Source: Halichoerus grypus (taxonomy: Eukaryota; Chordata; Mammalia; Carnivora; Phocidae). Taken from it: a DNA stretch of 64,000 nucleotides. This document shows positions 23,170 through 35,145 of this stretch, in pieces. The stretch is from the NCBI RefSeq assembly GCF_964656455.1, contig NC_135719.1, forward strand, positions 74,922,283 through 74,986,282. The letters are read 5' to 3'. Each line of letters begins with the position of its first letter. The stretch's first letter is position 1. The notes below the pieces were generated by a model that saw only the letters and a program-made list of their open reading frames with translations, was not told where the DNA came from and ran no database searches. The position numbers were made by a program, and so were the translations under genes.

Positions 23170-23667
23170 GTAACCATATAACTTTTATGATGCAAGACCC
23201 CTTAATGGTACCCCTTTCCTGGCTTCAGCTTTGTCTTGGATTCTTCACGTGGGCTATCATTATCTCTGTCTACTCTGTAGGCTCTGCTAGGAACATCAGC
23301 ATGACTCTTGACTCCCCTCATCATCCTATTCAGTTACCAAGCTCTTTGGTTCTACCTTCAAAATGCCTGTGATCCCAAATAACCCCTATTCTCATTTCCA
23401 TTGCCACTGTTCTGATTTGAACCTTTATCGCTTTTCTGAAGTATGCCCATAAACCATAATTCTAATTTCTCCTCATTTTATCCTCCTTGCTTTAACCAGA
23501 ATTATTGTTGGAAAACTTTGATTCAGTCATGATTCTTCCCCACTTAAGAACCTTTATTGATCCCTCTCTGCTTACAAGATAATATCCAGATATGGTAACA
23601 TGTTATACAAGGCTTTCCACACCTATACCCCAAATCTTCTCATTTCCTTCATCTCATTTACTCTGTT
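23170..23667 (+). mobile_element. L2 LINE remnant, plus strand
   Basis: Runs through L2-type landmarks: gactcttgactcccctcatc, ggttctaccttcaaaatgc, cttccccacttaagaacc and caaggctttccacacc. No frame survives. Assigned by eye. Confidence 0.6.
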
Positions 23668-24213
23668 CTATACCCGCAGGGTTAGGGGCGCTAACCACAC
23701 ACCTCAACCTCAGCTCCTGTGCCATCACTAAATCTGCATATAACCTTTGACTCCCCAAAAATGTAACTTACAGCCTACTGTTGACCAGAAGCTTTACCAA
23801 TAACAGTCCATTCACACATATTTTTATATGTATTATATACTGTATTCTTAAAGTAAATTAGAGAAAGAAAATGTTACTAAGAAAATCATAGAGAGGGGCT
23901 CCTAGGTGACTCAGTTGGTTAAGTGTCAGCCTTCGGCTCAGGTCACGATCCCAGAGTCCTGGGATCGAGCCCTGTATCGGGCTCCCTGCTCAGTGGGGGG
24001 GGTCTGCTTCTCTCTCTCTCCCTCTGCCCTTCCCCCCTGGCTTGTGCTCTCTCTCTTTCTCAAATAAATGAACAAAATCTTAAAAAAAGAAGAAAATCAT
24101 GGGGAGAGAAAACACATTGAGAGTACTGTACTATATTTATATATTTTAAAAAACCTGCGTAAAGTAGACCCATGCAGTTCAAACCTGTGTTGTGTAAGGG
24201 TCAGCTGTATGTG
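23668..24213. mobile_element. Tigger-type (MER28/Tigger2-like) DNA transposon remnant
   Basis: Matches by eye the short non-autonomous form of a pogo/Tigger element. Landmarks are gttaggggcgctaacc, gactccccaaaaatgta, cagcctactgttgacc, tattatatactgtattctta, and at the right end agttcaaacctgtgttgt and gggtcagctg, the degraded terminal inverted repeat. It is too short to hold a transposase. A Can-SINE splits it at 23896-24089, with the element resuming at the duplicated agaaaatcat. Confidence 0.72.
23896..24089 (+). mobile_element. Can-SINE, plus strand, inside the Tigger remnant
   Basis: Head gggctcctaggtgactcag, CT-rich middle, tail aaataaatgaacaaaatctt. Diverged TSD around aagaaaatcat at 23879 and 24090. 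Confidence 0.93.
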
Positions 24214-27200
24214 CAAACTCCTGGGCTCTGGGGGAAGTGTCAGATCCCCATAAATTAACCCTAAATTATTTGATTAGCTGTAACTAGAATAAAGACTCAC
24301 ACAGCCTATACTCAGAATTACTACTATTTAGACTTCTTTCCCCACTTTTCAAAAAAAATTTCCAAGCCTCCAGGAGAGAGATCATCAACCTAACAATAAT
24401 AATTTTAAAAAATCACTATTTGATAAAGCCACTGAGGAAAAATGTCATATTTTAAAAACATGTACAGACACACAAACACAAATGAGAGATGTTAATAATG
24501 TGACAGTGTTATTACAAACTTGAACTTTTTTGTACTACAGAAACAGCCTATTATTGGACATAGAATTGCTTTAGATTGTTCCTCCTATGCCACCAGATAA
24601 GTAAGGCTTTGAGGATTGTACGAACAGGAAAAAATAAAGCTTATTTTGCCTAATATATGCCTCCAAGCCATGATGTGAGACAGTTTAAGTTTCGCCTGCT
24701 TCCTTGATTTTTTTTTTCCAACCTCATAGTCTTATAATGATGAGACAAAGCCATGTGATACTTTGGGCTTCTAAAAATAATTAAAAACTGCAAGGTATCT
24801 GTGTCTTATTCTGAAGTCAAAATGATTTATGCTACTTATTATCTAATGACTGATGCTTTGACATCCTCATTGCACCGCTGCAATAGAAAATTTGATCACA
24901 CAGTGATATTTACAGTTGGAGGCAAGAATTTTTGTTTTTATACTTGTATTTAATTCATTCAACATCCTTTTCACTTCATCGCTCCCTCTCTCCCCTGGCA
25001 AGAATAAACCCATGCACTGAGTTTAGATCAGCTGTCAGTATCTGTGAGCTCTGAGAGGGTCCTAAATTTGGCAGAATACCCTCCCCTTCACAGGAGATAT
25101 TCCAAATGAACAAGCCGAGTGTGGGGCTTTCCTCCCCTCGCTACCCAAATTTTTCAAAAGTCTTTGAACTTCCTTTATCCCTGCAACTCTCAAGAGGAAT
25201 TGCACTGATAAGGTTTCTGTTCATCAAAAGAATGGGATGGCCATGGCTCTGCTATTCCCCAGACACCTCCTTCTGGAAAAGGGCGGCTTCTCCCCTGAGA
25301 AGCTATTATAAAGAACAGGAGTTCTCCAGCTCCCATCATGAATGCATCACTCCACTTCAGTTATTGTTTCTGTGGATTCCTTTTCCTCCTGTCTCTCTCC
25401 CCCCCCGCCACCCACCCTCAAGCAGTTTTTAAAATCCATTACCTAGGGAGTTTCAAATTGTGTCTGACCTATTGATTCCATGAGATGGCCGTGTCCAATG
25501 GGTATACAATACAATATACAACCTGGAGCCCAGAATACGGCAACACGCCGGCGAGATGAGGAATACACAACAGTGAACCACCATTTGGAATTTCTAGGGA
25601 AATGAACTATTGTGATTTGGGGTTGGAAAATGAGATGGTGTGTGTGAAGAAGCTTATGGAAAGCATAAAGCATCATGCAGATATAAGCTATTGCCTTTGT
25701 TAGCGATAATTGAAAAATCTGCTCTCAATCAGTTGGGGGCGAAAATGTCATGCGTCTGTTTCAGCCACATCTCTATTCTAGATTTCAGGATGCTCGGTTG
25801 CTGGCATACACCTGTAATCAGAGGGCATTTAAAAGGGAGGAGGGGGTTTTTATTAAAACCTGTCCGTCCTCACCCTTTTGCAGTTGCAGGAAAAGGTTTT
25901 GTGGGAGGTAGTAGAAAACACCTCCACAGCAAACACTGCTTTTAAACCATCCTGTGATGCAGGGCATCTATCAAGGAAGAGTCTGCTGGAAAGCTCTATC
26001 TTTTGTACTTTACTCTGGATACGACTGTCTGGTCTAAGATAATTGCTATGCCATGGACCAAGATATTGGATAATTTAATTCTGTTTAATTCAACAAAATC
26101 TTTATTTTGTGCTAACCTGTGACCCAATAGCTATGTTAGTCTCTCTGGGGATATTAAAAATATGTAAGACATGGTCCATAACCTCAAGGAGTTAAGGATA
26201 TAATTGAAGGAGCTTACAATGCAGTTGGTTTTTAAAAAGGTAGGGAAGGAAAAGGTATTAGAAATTGTTATAAGAATTCATTCTTCATCTTCTTGCCTTT
26301 AACATATTAGCCTGGACAATCAAGAAATCGTCCTACTTTGGAGGAAAAATGAGTATGTACAAATAAAACGGAGACCCAAGCTTTTATATTGTGCCTCAAG
26401 CAACAAAGCCTCCTTGTTCTGTTTTTCTGCAGAGTAAGTGAAGAGACCTACAGGATTAGATATATAATGTGTGGCCACTCTTCAGTAACCACTATTGAAC
26501 TTCAAAATGAGTTTAGTCATTAGCTTTGACAAATGAGGAGCCTGTTATTGATTTTTACATATGTCTATCATGGGATCTATTTAAAAAGAACAGTCAATTC
26601 CAAGAAAGATTATGTTAATCTTATTGGTTTGATTTCCTGATGGGAGGAGGCAGAACAGGGAATAGAAGGAGAGGTCCAGAAACTGGCAATATCTGTATCA
26701 TTTTCTTAAATCAATTCGAAAAACAATTTGAAAAAAAAAAATTAAGTGCATCTGTCTTTTCTAAGAAAGAGAAGAATATATTGATAAATCATTCCAGACA
26801 ATGTTAACCAACAGCTTGAGAAGTTCACACAAAAGGACATTGACAGGAGGGATGCAATTACTAATTTATTTGTCTTTTTATGGTTCAGTTAAGAGTATCT
26901 TAGGTAGTCGAGCACATGGCAGCTCATCAAACTTCACAGGGTAGCTGTCAGAGTTTTGACTGATGTACAAGCGTGACTCGCTCACGTTTGCCCTTCCTTT
27001 CGATGGAGTGCACACAGGTAAGACAGCTTGTTGGTAATTTTTATTTAACGCTCCCAGGATCTGCGGCTACACTTTCATTGAAAGTTCTGACAATAAAATT
27101 CCACTCCCTGAAATTTCCAAGGTTTCTGCTGCAAGCGCTTCTCCGTTTAAACAAGACCTTCCTCTGGGATTACACAACTCTTTAGGGTCTTTTCTGATGC

Positions 27201-30200
27201 TTTCTGATCTTGGAGACAGTTGTTTAGTATGTTGGAGACCACTGTGTTTTGTTTTCTTGTTTCTTCGTGAGCTCCATTGGAAAGGCATCTAAAAGAAAAA
27301 TAAAACACAAGGAATTAGCTGTGCAAAGGCACAGTGGGGCTCCAAGGAGGCCTTCGTAAGTCTAAATTGGCAAATGTCAACTTGTAGCCGGTTTGACAAT
27401 TTTCAACCTTCCCCACACTCCCTCTCTCCATTCCAGTCCACTCATTAAATAGAACTGTTCATTCCACGGCCGTATTTGATGTCAGTCCTAGAATTTTACT
27501 TTATTTTTCTAAAAATTGAGTCTTCTAGCCTAAATCTTCTTTCAAACAGACTTGAGCCCTAGACTGTTTGGTGTTAGATCAGAAACCTTTCACTCAGACA
27601 GGAATCATAGGCCCATTTTCACACCACTTCACATACCTGGGTAATGTCTGGAGACAGTAAATTGTAGTATGGCCTTGAAATGCCTACCGTGGTAAAAGCA
27701 GCTACTTAGCACACCTCCTCCAGGAACTTCATCCATCCATAGGAGATTATATCAGTGGCATGTTCAGAGACCAGTCATAATATTTCAAAGGTCATGAAAA
27801 GCTATTATGATTTGGTTACCAACGTGAAACCCAAAACTTGACGTGTGTTCTCACACAGAAAGTCTGATGTGCTAGGACATAAGGCTTCATGGGCAAATCT
27901 TGTGAAGACATACTCTTGCAGTTATTAGGAATATTTTTCCCCAAAGCATGGCAGTCATGTGGTACATTCTCATTGTATTTCATGTAACTTCACGTTTTGG
28001 AATTCTACCTCTAACAGCATGATAATCATTTCATAAAAGGGTATTTTGTCACAGCATAAGAAGATAGGAAGAATATAAACTCAGAATGAAGTCCAGCTCT
28101 TTACATTGAACAAATGTAGCTTTATGAAAAAAAAAATCATCTCATTGTTTTATCAGGAAAGATAAGCTTGATTATTGCACAGGAAAAAAAAATCTTCAGG
28201 GCCTGTAAAACAAAATGTATTCCTTGCTCAACCCACTTGTACACTGGGGCTTTTTTGAGGGGTGACTACATCCTTGAACAATGTGAGAAGCATGGAAAAA
28301 AAGAGCTAGGCAACTTACATGCTGAAATTAAACATTTCTGCATAGAAGGTACACCTATTATCCATTTTTTTAATTGTTTAAAGCAAACCTCATAGCTCAG
28401 CCCAGCACAACACGTTGGAAGTGTATCATTCTCTTGCGTGAAGTGGCTCTGGGTATTAGTGGATATTTTCTAATCCACATTTTAATCTTAAAGAAGCCCC
28501 AGTGATTTTTTTTTTTCCATCTTTGCATCCTAAGCATGCACCATGCCACCTGATCCAGAGTATTATTTAGTAATTGAATCAGGACTTAAACCCAGCTGTT
28601 TGACTCCTGTTCTTCCCACATCCCCCAACCCCACCCCTGCTCCCAAAATCTGTTCCCACAGCACTCTGGTACTGTTAAGCATGTACAAAGAGAGCACGTA
28701 TTTATAAAGAAGCCAGAGGCCACCAAGTGCTCCCATATCTTTATCCTTTTTGTCTCAGAACAATTCCACAAGAGAATTATGACAGGTGTTTTATCTTGAT
28801 TTTGGATTGAATTAAAGAAGTGTAGAGGGAACATGGTTCACCTAAGGTCCTATAAAAAGTGGTAGAGCAAGAGCTCAAATTGAGGCTCCTGCCTGAATCC
28901 CCGAATCCTACTGAGTTGGCAGGTAGGGTGTGGCTCGGCAGCCCCAATGGCAGCACAAGGGCCCTCTTGACACCCATTGCCCAGTGTCAGTTTCGAGTTC
29001 AGTTATCTTCAAAAGTTTGCCTTGTGAGCTTCTTTTCATCAAGTTCCAATTCACTTTGAATGGAAAATCCTGCCCTTGGTTTTTACAAATCTGCTGAGTC
29101 AGTCCTTTGCCCTGATATGTCTCCAGTGACTTTCTTGGCAGGCAGAGAATTACCTGCCACAGCGGGGAAATGCTAAAGCTCACATCAAACCTGCAGATGT
29201 GGCCCAAGTTTCCCTTATGGTGAGAGCTTGTAACTTCAATGTTGGTCAAGGCGGCGCAAAATTGGGAAGCTGCTTATAGAAGAATTGCCCACAAAATCTG
29301 ATTGCAAACTTGTTGTAGGATTTACTTAATAGGATTGGGTTTTTAAATATCATGATTATATTGATTTTTCATGTTTTAATAATGGATTTTTCCTATTGTA
29401 CAAGCTTTATTTTCTTGTTCCTGTCTTATAGTAATCTATACTATGTTTTATTGGCTGATGAACATTCCAATTTAGCTTTACCGTGAAGCACCAGGAAGAT
29501 AGAAAAGGATGCTATTTACAAATATCAACTGGAAAGAATCCTGTTCCACTTGCTAAACTTCCATTGATATTCAGCAACCTCTACGTGCTATCAAAAGGTT
29601 GTCTCTTTGGTCAGCCTATGAAATTCTCCCTGACATTTTGTGTCTGGGTAAAAGCAGGTTTTTGAATCGTCGGAGAAAATGTTTGCCTGACCTTCCTGCA
29701 AAAGTATACAAAGATCAGATAGCTACATTAGGAACAGGACTTAGATATATTTATATTAGTTGTAGTTACAGAAAAATCAAGCCTTTTCTTAGAAAATCAT
29801 TTTACCCTGATAGGAATGTGGTTGTTTTAGGTCTTGAGGATTATTCCTTACCCTGTGGTTTCTGTGAAGTCCAGATGTTGTCAAGATGGTGTTATGTGTG
29901 AAAACCATATATTTAGGAAGATTTGACCTCTTACACATTCCCTAGAGGTAAATAAGTTTAACACTTTGAAGTTCAAATGTGAAAGTAGACATTTATAGAA
30001 TAAAATTTTGCAATGTCCTAGAAATTAAAATAGGTATTATGTCAGTTAGGTCTATAATCTCCTTATAGTTATTTTAATATGCTAATAAAGCTCACTTACC
30101 ATATAATTAAGTAATGTGATAAAATGGCAATTTATTAAATGAAAATTGAAAAACATGCCAAAGTTGATTTTAGTTTTGAGAAGATTGAAATCTTTTCAAT

Positions 30201-30236
30201 ATTTAGGAAAAGAGATTTACCTTTAAAAGAGTTAAA

Positions 30237-30240
<4 letters not shown>
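24214..30240. other. Mostly single-copy looking non-coding DNA
   Basis: About 6 kb with few recognisable repeats: a MIR remnant at 28735-28910 and a possible ancient repeat near 26110-26240. The stretches 25440-25700 and 26880-27190 keep isolated CpGs and are not low-complexity, so they could be conserved non-coding sequence, but one genome cannot show that. The 108-codon frame at 25106-25432 ends in a C/T-rich tract and has no domain I know. Confidence 0.6.
28735..28910 (-). mobile_element. MIR-like SINE remnant, minus strand
   Basis: Has antisense MIR order: caagagaattatgacaggtg, then aaagaagtgtagagggaac, cacctaaggtcct, gtggtagagcaagagctcaa. Very diverged. A further piece may lie at 28555-28610. 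Confidence 0.5.

Positions 30241-30276
<36 letters not shown>
30241..30276. repeat. (AT)n microsatellite
   Basis: Uninterrupted AT dinucleotide run of about 18 units, likely length-variable. Confidence 0.97.
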
Positions 30277-30279
<3 letters not shown>

Positions 30280-30959
30280 TGTCTGTAAAATGGTGTAACA
30301 GTATCACTCAAAATGATTATCTACTTTAGTAGTTAAGACAATGGTAATTTTGCTGACATTGGTTTAGAACTTTTTTTTTTCTGGCAGTAACTTTCATCAA
30401 TCAAGTGCTTATGTATTTGTGGGTCTATTTCCAGACTCTTCTGTTCCATTGGTCTATTTACTGATTATTATAGATTTGCAAGTCTTGTATCTATTAGTGT
30501 AAATCCTTTAGATATGTTCTTTTAGATTATTTTGGTTATTCTTGGTCTTCTGTTTCCATAAAAATTTTAGAATCTGTTTGTCAATATTCAGAAATTTTTC
30601 TAGGATTTGGATAGAAGTTTTCCCAGAATATAATCTCAATCTATAAATGCACTATATCCCCTATTTATTTTAGCCTTATTTTCTGTCAGTAATGTTGTAC
30701 AGTTTTCAGTGCAGACAACTTGCATACTTTTTGTGAGATTTATTCCTAGGATTCGATTTTATGTACTTATAAATGGTATTAATTTTCATTTTCTAAATGT
30801 CTGTTGTGAGTGTATAAGAATGCAATTCATTTATATTTATTGATTAACCTTGTAGCCAGGGATTTTGCTAAATTCACTTATTAATTATATTGGATTTTAT
30901 AGGTTCTTTTTTGGAGTCTTTAGGAGCACAAGTGTTCTGTTGAATAATTAGTTTTATTT

Positions 30960-31245
30960 TTACATTTCCATTCCATATACATTTTTTCCCAGCTTTGAGA
31001 TATAATTAATATATAACATTGTGTAAATTCAAGGTATACAACATAACTTGATACCCTTATATGTTACAAAATGATTACCAGTAGGGTTAACACTTCCATC
31101 ACCTCACAGAATTACCCTGTCTTTTTTTTGTAGTGAGAACACTTAGATCTACTTTCTCAGCAACATTCAACTATACAATACAGTATTGTATTATGTCCCA
31201 GAACTTATAACTGGAAATTTGTGACCTCCATATCTCTTTAATTTC
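30960..31245 (-). mobile_element. 5'-truncated L1M 3' end inside L1-E
   Basis: Antisense L1M tail text (gagatataattaatatataa, aaggtatacaacataac, agatctactttctcagcaac) breaks the ORF2 continuity of L1-E. Only 3'UTR is present. Confidence 0.7.
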
Positions 31246-31320
31246 TATTTCTTGGCATTGCATTGACTAAGACCTCTAGTACAGTACTTCATAGAAGCAA
31301 AATGTTGCTCTACTTTTGAA

Positions 31321-32403
31321 CTTTTTTTTTTAAATTATGTTGTTAGTCACCATAGAGTACATCATTAGTTTTTGATGTAGTGTTCCATGATCCATTGTTT
31401 GCGTATAACACCCAGTGTTCATTGCAACACATGCCTTCCTTAATACTCATCACCGGGCTACCCCATCCCCTCACCCCCTCCCCTCTGAAACCCTAAGATT
31501 GTTTCCTGGAGTCCATAGTCTCTCATGGTTTGTCTCCCCCTCCTCTATCCCCCTCTTCAGTTTTCCCTTCCTTCCCCTAATGTCCTCTGTGCCATTCCTT
31601 ATGTTCCACATGAGTGAAACCATATGATAATTGCCTTTCTCTGCTTAACTTATTTCACTTAGCATAATCCCCTCCAGTTCCATCCATTTTGATGCAAATG
31701 GTGGGTATTCATCCTTTCTGATGGCTGAGTAATATTCCATTATATAGATGAACCACATCTTCTTTATCCATTCATCTGTTGAAGGGTATCTCATCTCTCT
31801 CCACAGTTTGGCTATTGTGGACATTGCTGCTATGAACATTGGGGTGCACGTGCCCCTTCTTTTCACTACATCTGTATCTTTGGGGTAAATAAGAAAACAC
31901 ATTGGTCCAAAACCTATGGGATAGTGCAAAGGTGGTCCTAAGGGGAAATATATAGCCATCCAAGCCTCACTCAAAAAAGTAGAAAAATCCCGAATGCACA
32001 AGCTAACCTTACACCTAAAGGAACTGGAGGAAGAACAGCAAATAAAATTAAACCAAGCAGGAGAAGAGAAATAAAGATTAGAGGGGAGATCAATGAAATA
32101 GAGACCAGAAAAACAGTAGAGCAAATCAACAAAACTAGAAGCTGGTTCTCTGAAAGAATTAATAAGATTGATAAACCTCTGGCCGTACTTATCCAAAAGA
32201 CAATAGAAAGGACCCAAATTAATAAAATTATGAATGTAAGGGGCAAGATCACGACTAACACCAAGGAAATAGAATCAATTATTAGAAATTATGATCAGCA
32301 ACTATATGCCAACAAATTAAGCAACCCGGAAGAAATGGATGCCTTCCTTAAAACTTAGAAACTACCAAGACTGAAACAGGAAGAAACTGACAATCTGAAT
32401 AAG
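31321..32403 (-). mobile_element. Twin-primed, 5'-inverted carnivore L1
   Basis: 31321-31888 is an antisense L1 3' end: T-run, one-unit 3'UTR, then the ORF2 C-terminal region. At about 31888 the sequence switches to the plus strand and reads ORF2 in sense to about 32403, equivalent to L1-A 11905-12420. The stretch between these two parts of ORF2 is absent. An inverted 5' segment joined to a 3' segment with an internal gap is the mark of twin priming. The sense part keeps the ancestral frame ([13 protein letters not shown]) where L1-A and L1-B are broken. TSD is unclear. Confidence 0.88.
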
Positions 32404-33045
32404 TATGTGCTTTTTTAAAGAAAAAAAAAATTGTAAATGCTTTCTATCTGATTAAAGAATTTTCTCTTGATTCTTCAGTTTGCTGAGTTGGTTTGTGTAT
32501 GCATAGGAGTATTTAGGTCATAAAGGGGCATTACGTTTTTTTTCACATATTTTTCTGGATCTATTGAAATCATAAGCTTTTTTTCCTGTAATATTTTAAC
32601 ATGGCAAATTTAATTTTTTTGAATGTTAATCCATCCTGGCATTCCTAGAATAAGCCCACCTTGATGTGCTATCCTTTTTTATATAGGGAACTGGATTGAG
32701 TTTACTAATAACTTAAGATATTTCTGTCTGCATTAAAAAAAAAAAAGTTTGGCCCATAATACTGGGTTTTTTTAATGTTCTTATTAGGTTTTGGTTGCAT
32801 GGGTTTATACTATTCTCCTAAGATTAATTAGAAAGTATTCCTATTCTTCTACCATTGGAAGCATTGTGTATGATTGGTGCTATTTTTTTCCTTCTGATAT
32901 TTGGAATAATTTACCTGTGAAGCTATTTGGGCCAGAAGTTTTTCCTGTGGAAAGATTTTAAATTAAGTATTTGAGGTCTCTAAAAATATAGCACTCTGCA
33001 GTTTTTCCATTCCTTTTTGTGTCCATTTTGGTAATATGTTTTACA

Positions 33046-35145
33046 TAAGGTATATGTGTTAAGTTATTCACCATATTTTTATCTATTGACCTCCTTTATC
33101 CATTTTGCCTATCTCACACCCCCTGCTTCTGGAAATCACCAGGCTGTTCTATTACCTATGAGTGTGGTATTTGTTTTGTTTGTTACACTTAACATACTGT
33201 CCATAAGATCCATCTATGTTGTCGTAAATGACAAGATTTCCTTCTATGGCTAAACAATCTATTGTATGTATATACCATATTTATTTTATCTGTTTATCCA
33301 TTGATGGACACTTAGTTTGTTTTTATATCTTGCCTATTGTAAATAATATTGCAATAAATATAGGGTGCATATATCTTTTGGAGTTAGTGTTTTTCATTTT
33401 CTTTGGATAAATATCCATAAGTGGAATTGCTGGATCAAGTGGTAATTTTATTTCTAATTTTTTATGAGCCTCCATGATGTTTTCCATAGTGGCTGTACCA
33501 GTTTACCAACAGTGCACAAGGGTTCCCTTTTCTCCCCATCCTTGCCAATACTTATTTCTTGTCTTGGATAGTAGCCACTCTAACAGGTGAGGGGATATCC
33601 CATTGTGGTTTTAATTGGCATCTACCTGATAAATGATATTGAGCATCTTTTCATGCATCTATTGGCCATCTGTAGGTCTTCTTTTGAAAAATGTCTCTGG
33701 AGACCCTCTGCCCATTTTTTAATCAGGTTGTGGGGTTTTGTTTTTTGGTTTTTGGGTTTTTTTGGTGTTTTTGCTTTGCTTTTGAGTTGTATGTATTTAT
33801 ACAATTTGGATATTCACCCCTTATCAGATATATGATTTGCAAATATGTTCTCCCATTCCCTCAGTTGCTTTTTTGTCTTGTTAATGGTATCCTTTGCTAT
33901 ATAGAAGCTTTGTAGTTTGATGTAGTCCCACATGTTTAGTTTTTTTTTATTGCTTTTCTTTTGGGTGTCAAACTCAAAAAATCATCACCAAGACTGATGT
34001 CAAGAAGCTTACCACCTAGTTTTATTCTAGGAATCTTATGGTTTCAGCTATTATTTTTAAATCTTTGGTGCATTTGGGTTAATTTTGGGTATGGTGAAAG
34101 ATATTGGTCCAATTTTATACCTTTGCATGTGGCTGGCCAGTTTTCCCAGCACCGTTTATTGAAGAGACTATCCTTTTCTCACTGTATAGTCTTGATTCTT
34201 TTGTCATAAATTGACCATGAGTGCATAGGTTTATTTCTGGACTCTCTATTCTGTTCCATTGAAATGTGTCTGTTTATATGCTAATACCATATTGCTTACT
34301 ATAGCTTTGTATTATTGTTTGAGAAAAAAGAAACATGATACCTCCTGCTCTGTTCTTTCCCAAGATTGCTTTGGCTCTTCAGGGTATTTTGTGATTCCAT
34401 ACAAATTTTAGGATTGTGTATTCTAAATCTGTGAGATATGCCATTGTAATTTTGATAGCTATTGCACTGAATCTGTAGATTGTTTAGTGTAGTATGGACA
34501 TTTTAACAGTATTAACTCTTCCAATCCATGAGCACAAAATATCTTTCCATTTATTCGTCATTTTTTTTTTCCATCAATGTCTTATAGTTTTCAGTGTACA
34601 GGTCTTTCACCTCATAGGTTAAATTATCCCTAGATGTCTTATTCTTCTTTTATGCATTTGTAAGAGGAATTGTTTTCTTCAATTCTTTGTTAGATTATCT
34701 GGGTATAGAAATAGAACAGATTTTGTATTTTGATTTTGTATCCTGCAACTTTACTCAATTTGTTGTTTAGTTCTAACAGTTTTGTTTTGTTTTTTGGTGG
34801 AACCTTTGAAGTTTTCTATATATAATATCATGTCATCTGCCAATAGTGACAGTTTCACTTCCCCTGTTCTACTTTGAATTTATTTTTCTTGCCTCATTGC
34901 TTGGCTGTGACTTCCAGTACTATGTTGAATAAAAGTGGCAGACTAGGCATCCTTGTCCTGATTCTGATCTTACAGAGAAAGTTTTCAGCTTTTCACCATT
35001 GCGTATGGTGGGCTTATAATATATGGCCTTTATTATGTTTAGGTATGTTTCCTCTATACCCACACTGTTAAGAGTTTCTATCATAGATGGATGTTGAATT
35101 TGTCAAATGCTTTTTCTACATCTATGGAGATGATCAAATGATTTA
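33046..35145 (-). mobile_element. L1-D, 3' part (old L1M, minus strand)
   Basis: Antisense 3'UTR (from about 33050; tatccattttgcctatctc), then ORF2 C-terminal and reverse transcriptase text. Interrupted at the segment gagatgatcaaatgattt and resuming at 49501 with aatcataatttttatc, i.e. the same place in ORF2. The 14.4 kb between is a later nested insertion. Confidence 0.85.

Larger units (their letters stand above)
30345..33045 (-). mobile_element. L1-E: ancient L1 ORF2 remnant, interrupted
   Basis: Antisense ORF2 text, e.g. gttccattggtctattta at 30443 and the cctagaataagccca reverse transcriptase region at 32644. It is highly diverged and split by a later L1 3' end (about 30960-31245) and by a twin-primed L1 (31321-32403). 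The right edge is blurred where L1-D begins. Confidence 0.7.

Noticed and set aside
23668..24213. Tigger remnant as a possible source of transposase
   Set aside because: Too short and without any open transposase frame.
25106..25432. 108-codon frame in non-repeat DNA
   Set aside because: Ends in a C/T-rich tract, has no domain, splice signals or codon pattern of a gene.
30241..30276. AT run as a possible origin or fragile site
   Set aside because: A short ordinary dinucleotide microsatellite.
31645..32217. 190-codon minus-strand open frame
   Set aside because: It crosses the twin-priming junction: half is the antisense of sense-oriented ORF2, half is ORF2 C-terminus. A chance fusion frame, not a gene.
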